DNA from: an uncultured Clostridia bacterium
GTDB lineage: Bacteria; Bacillota; Clostridia; Oscillospirales; Oscillospiraceae
NCBI GenBank assembly: GCA_946184215.1
Contig: CAMHER010000069.1
Coordinates: 1 to 8,850, forward strand
Length of the DNA stretch: 8,850 nucleotides
Reading direction: 5' to 3'
The position numbers and the translations under genes are program-made. Positions 7,117 through 8,850 of this stretch are shown in pieces (within the stretch, counting starts at the first letter, position 1; every line of letters begins with the position of its first letter). The notes beneath the pieces were generated by a model that saw only the letters and a list, made by a program, of their open reading frames with translations, ran no database searches and had not been told where the DNA came from.

Positions 7117-7770
7117 ATGGATTACAGAAACTACAAGCCGATGGATCCGTCAGGCTTTGTGCTTTTGGCCGATTATATTCCGGGCATTGTACAGGAGATC
7201 CGCTATTACTCCACCTACAATTTTGTGGGCGAGCGGATAGACGGTTATGAAGAGCCTGTTGCACTTCTGACAAAAGAAGCAGCCAGAGCGCTCAAAACTG
7301 TGGCCAATGAGGTGAATGTACAGGGCTATCGGCTGAAGATTTATGACGCCTACCGTCCGGCCGGGGCGGTGCGGCATTTCGTTTTGTGGGGCATTGAGGA
7401 TCTGGATCTGCGCATGAAGCCATATTTTTATCCGGATCTGGAAAAGCAGGAACTGTTCAAACGAGGTTACATCGCAAGCCAATCCTCCCATAGCCGGGGA
7501 AGCGCTGTCGACCTGACCTTACTGGATATGCGAACAGGCAGAGAAGTGGACATGGGCAGCCCCTTTGATCTCTTCAGCGAGATATCCCATCCGGATTCCC
7601 GGGCTGTGACGGAGGAGCAGTTTGCCAACCGGATGTTTTTGCAGCGTATCATGATGCGGAACGGCTTTCAGCCTATCGACTGTGAATGGTGGCATTTTTC
7701 TCTGAAGGAGGAGCCTTACCCGGATGTTTATTTTGAGTTTCCCGTCTCGATGAGCTACCTCAAGCGATAA
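7117..7770 (+). CDS. VanX-like D-alanyl-D-alanine dipeptidase (peptidase M15D family)
   Basis: This zinc enzyme is expected to hydrolyse D-Ala-D-Ala or related dipeptides, either recycling wall fragments or lowering D-Ala-D-Ala pools. The 217-residue protein has no signal peptide, so it is probably cytosolic like VanX and DdpX. Active-site residues are in place: DAYRP with R80; SSHSRGSAVDLTL with zinc ligands H125 and D132; and EWWHF with catalytic E190 and zinc ligand H193. The length is close to the usual 190-210 residues of VanX. The ATG at 7117 has AGAGAGGAAA about six bases upstream, so a longer reading from 6973 is not needed. No vanH, vanA ligase or VanRS genes are present, so this is more likely a housekeeping dipeptidase than part of a glycopeptide-resistance cluster. 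It is followed after 16 bases by a membrane protein gene. Confidence 0.92.
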   Translation: MDYRNYKPMDPSGFVLLADYIPGIVQEIRYYSTYNFVGERIDGYEEPVALLTKEAARALKTVANEVNVQGYRLKIYDAYRPAGAVRHFVLWGIEDLDLRMKPYFYPDLEKQELFKRGYIASQSSHSRGSAVDLTLLDMRTGREVDMGSPFDLFSEISHPDSRAVTEEQFANRMFLQRIMMRNGFQPIDCEWWHFSLKEEPYPDVYFEFPVSMSYLKR

Positions 7771-7786
7771 GAATCGGGAGAGAAGT

Positions 7787-8278
7787 ATGGAAAACAGACA
7801 AGAGATAGAGAGACGTCTGCGAAAAAGCCAGAACAATCTGGTCGTGATCGGCTATGGTGTGATCGCTTTTGGCGTTTGGAGTGTTATAAAGACCGTCTTG
7901 TACACAGCCCTGAACACCGACATAAATATGCTCTCCTCCGAGGAGGAAACGGTTTCTGTCGTGATGTTCTGGATCATGATGTTCATCTTTTTGGCATTTG
8001 AATTGTCACTTCGCCTGTATGTGGGATTCTCTGCTGTGTACGAGGGACGGGGCAGGAAAAAACGATTCGGGTATATCATTCTTGCTCTGCTGATGGCACT
8101 GACAAGCTTTGCACTTGTCGCCGCCAACTTGGCAGCTTTCGGAAGCGATGAATCCCCAGGGAAAACGGTTGTGACGATTATCGTGGAAGCGAGCTCCAGT
8201 ATCATGCTCATAGAAATGGCGATATTTGCTGTACGGGTCAAGCGGCTTGGCAGAAAGCTGGCAGAACAGGAGAACTGA
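7787..8278 (+). CDS. Four-helix integral membrane protein of unknown function
   Basis: I do not recognise a family. The 163-residue protein has a short charged cytoplasmic-type N-terminus (ENRQEIERRLRKS) and four predicted membrane helices at about residues 18-42, 57-80, 94-118 and 127-149. It ends in a basic and charged tail (RVKRLGRKLAEQEN). The loop between helices 1 and 2 is acidic (SSEEE, 50-54), and that between helices 2 and 3 is strongly basic (RGRKKR, 88-93), giving a likely N-in, C-in topology by the positive-inside rule. GGGAGAGAAG just before the ATG serves as the ribosome binding site. It lies 16 bases after the dipeptidase gene and one base before the next gene, so the three are almost certainly co-transcribed. 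No catalytic motif is visible. Confidence 0.85.
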   Translation: MENRQEIERRLRKSQNNLVVIGYGVIAFGVWSVIKTVLYTALNTDINMLSSEEETVSVVMFWIMMFIFLAFELSLRLYVGFSAVYEGRGRKKRFGYIILALLMALTSFALVAANLAAFGSDESPGKTVVTIIVEASSSIMLIEMAIFAVRVKRLGRKLAEQEN

Positions 8279-8279
8279 C

Positions 8280-8850
8280 ATGCAGTTGGATTTTCATTAT
8301 TATGCCACCTATTGCGCCGCTTACCTTGCAGGGTACAGCCATGAAGAGAGCATGAGCATCTGCTACAGTGCGCAGTTTGTGGATGTGTGTTCTGCGACGT
8401 TGTTGTCAAAGCTTCGGGCGCCGCTCGCCGCGGCAACAACACAGCTGCCTATGGAAATGGCGGATGCGCGGACGGACCTGATCGGCCTTCAGAATATCAC
8501 CCGTATCTGGGCATCATTCCACTTTCTGCCGTATGATCTGTATGCGGAAAAAAAGGGGTGCTCAAAACGGTATCGGAACAAATATCGTCTGATCTGCAAG
8601 CCCAATGGCAAGCTGTTAGCTGATACAATCGAACTTGCCAGGGGCGGCAGTCTGCAGGCGGTCGGCCTTGCCATGCATGTGCTGGCGGATACCTGGGCCC
8701 ACAGTTACTTCGCCGGGACGCCGTCTCTCGTGATCAATAATACGAATTATCACTTCTATGAATTTCTGCCAGGCGGAACAGAACGGGCGGTCAGCTTCCA
8801 GCATAATCCTACCGCGCCGGACGACCTGGAGAGGGGAATTTATACAAACA
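8280..8850 (+). CDS. DUF6765-like protein, 5' part (runs off the window)
   Basis: Open from the ATG at 8280 to the window end, giving 190 codons with no stop, so the C-terminus is missing. AGGAG lies seven bases before the ATG and overlaps the end of the previous gene. The start MQLDFHYYATYCAAYLAGYS and the later IWASFHFLP and GLAMHVLADTWAH segments match my recollection of the DUF6765 family, whose function is not established. The H133-x3-D137-x3-H141 pattern, with other conserved-looking histidines (H6, H81), resembles the HxxxDxxxH metal site of zinc-dependent phospholipase C and S1/P1 nuclease folds. A metal-dependent hydrolase role is therefore possible but unproven. There is no signal peptide. 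It is the third gene of the dipeptidase operon. Confidence 0.85.
   Translation, partial: MQLDFHYYATYCAAYLAGYSHEESMSICYSAQFVDVCSATLLSKLRAPLAAATTQLPMEMADARTDLIGLQNITRIWASFHFLPYDLYAEKKGCSKRYRNKYRLICKPNGKLLADTIELARGGSLQAVGLAMHVLADTWAHSYFAGTPSLVINNTNYHFYEFLPGGTERAVSFQHNPTAPDDLERGIYTN

Noticed and set aside
7117..7770. Glycopeptide resistance cluster suggested by the VanX-like gene
   Set aside because: No VanH, D-Ala-D-Lac ligase or VanRS homologue is in the window. Dipeptidases of this family also occur as housekeeping genes.

Overview
The window looks like chromosomal DNA from a low-to-mid GC Firmicute, most likely an anaerobic gut-type Clostridia. Three things suggest this: a PdaB-like polysaccharide deacetylase, a SpoIIE/RsbW/STAS partner-switching set, and strong AGGAGG-type ribosome binding sites. 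No RNA gene, insertion sequence, CRISPR array or phage gene is visible. Species-level identity is inference only.

Layout. (1) 26-2068 (+): a complete 680-residue membrane-anchored nucleotide-sugar 4,6-dehydratase of the CapD/PglF/WbpM type, probably the last gene of a surface-polysaccharide or glycosylation cluster lying upstream. (2) 2069-2275: a convergent intergenic region with two hairpins, a 20-bp imperfect stem and a 9-bp perfect stem, the likely terminators for the two converging genes. (3) 2276-3055 (-): a membrane-anchored PdaB-like NodB-domain deacetylase. (4) 3056-3380: a divergent promoter region with a perfect TATAAT box and a roughly 200-nt structured leader. (5) 3381-6965 (+): three co-directional genes forming a compact signalling operon. 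These are a 212-residue protein that may be a degenerate GHKL-type (anti-sigma-like) ATPase, a 99-residue STAS anti-sigma-factor antagonist, and an 860-residue receptor joining a dCache-like extracellular sensor, HAMP, PP2C/SpoIIE phosphatase and a C-terminal RsbW-like ATPase. The last two overlap as ATGA. (6) 6966-7116: an intergenic region with a 14-bp hairpin, the probable operon terminator. (7) 7117-8850 (+): three tightly packed genes, namely a VanX-like D-Ala-D-Ala dipeptidase, a four-helix membrane protein of unknown function and the start of a DUF6765-like protein that runs off the window.

How the genes may work together. The central operon encodes most of a partner-switching circuit. 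An external ligand would be sensed by the dCache domain. The PP2C domain would dephosphorylate the STAS protein at Ser55, and an RsbW-like domain would phosphorylate it. Unusually, the phosphatase and the putative kinase sit in one polypeptide, and no sigma factor or other output protein is encoded nearby. The sensor keeps part of the amino-acid-binding motif known for dCache domains, with exact spacing between the key Arg and Asp. Several neighbours act on the cell envelope (dehydratase, deacetylase, D,D-dipeptidase), so an envelope or amino-acid signal is a reasonable but unproven guess.
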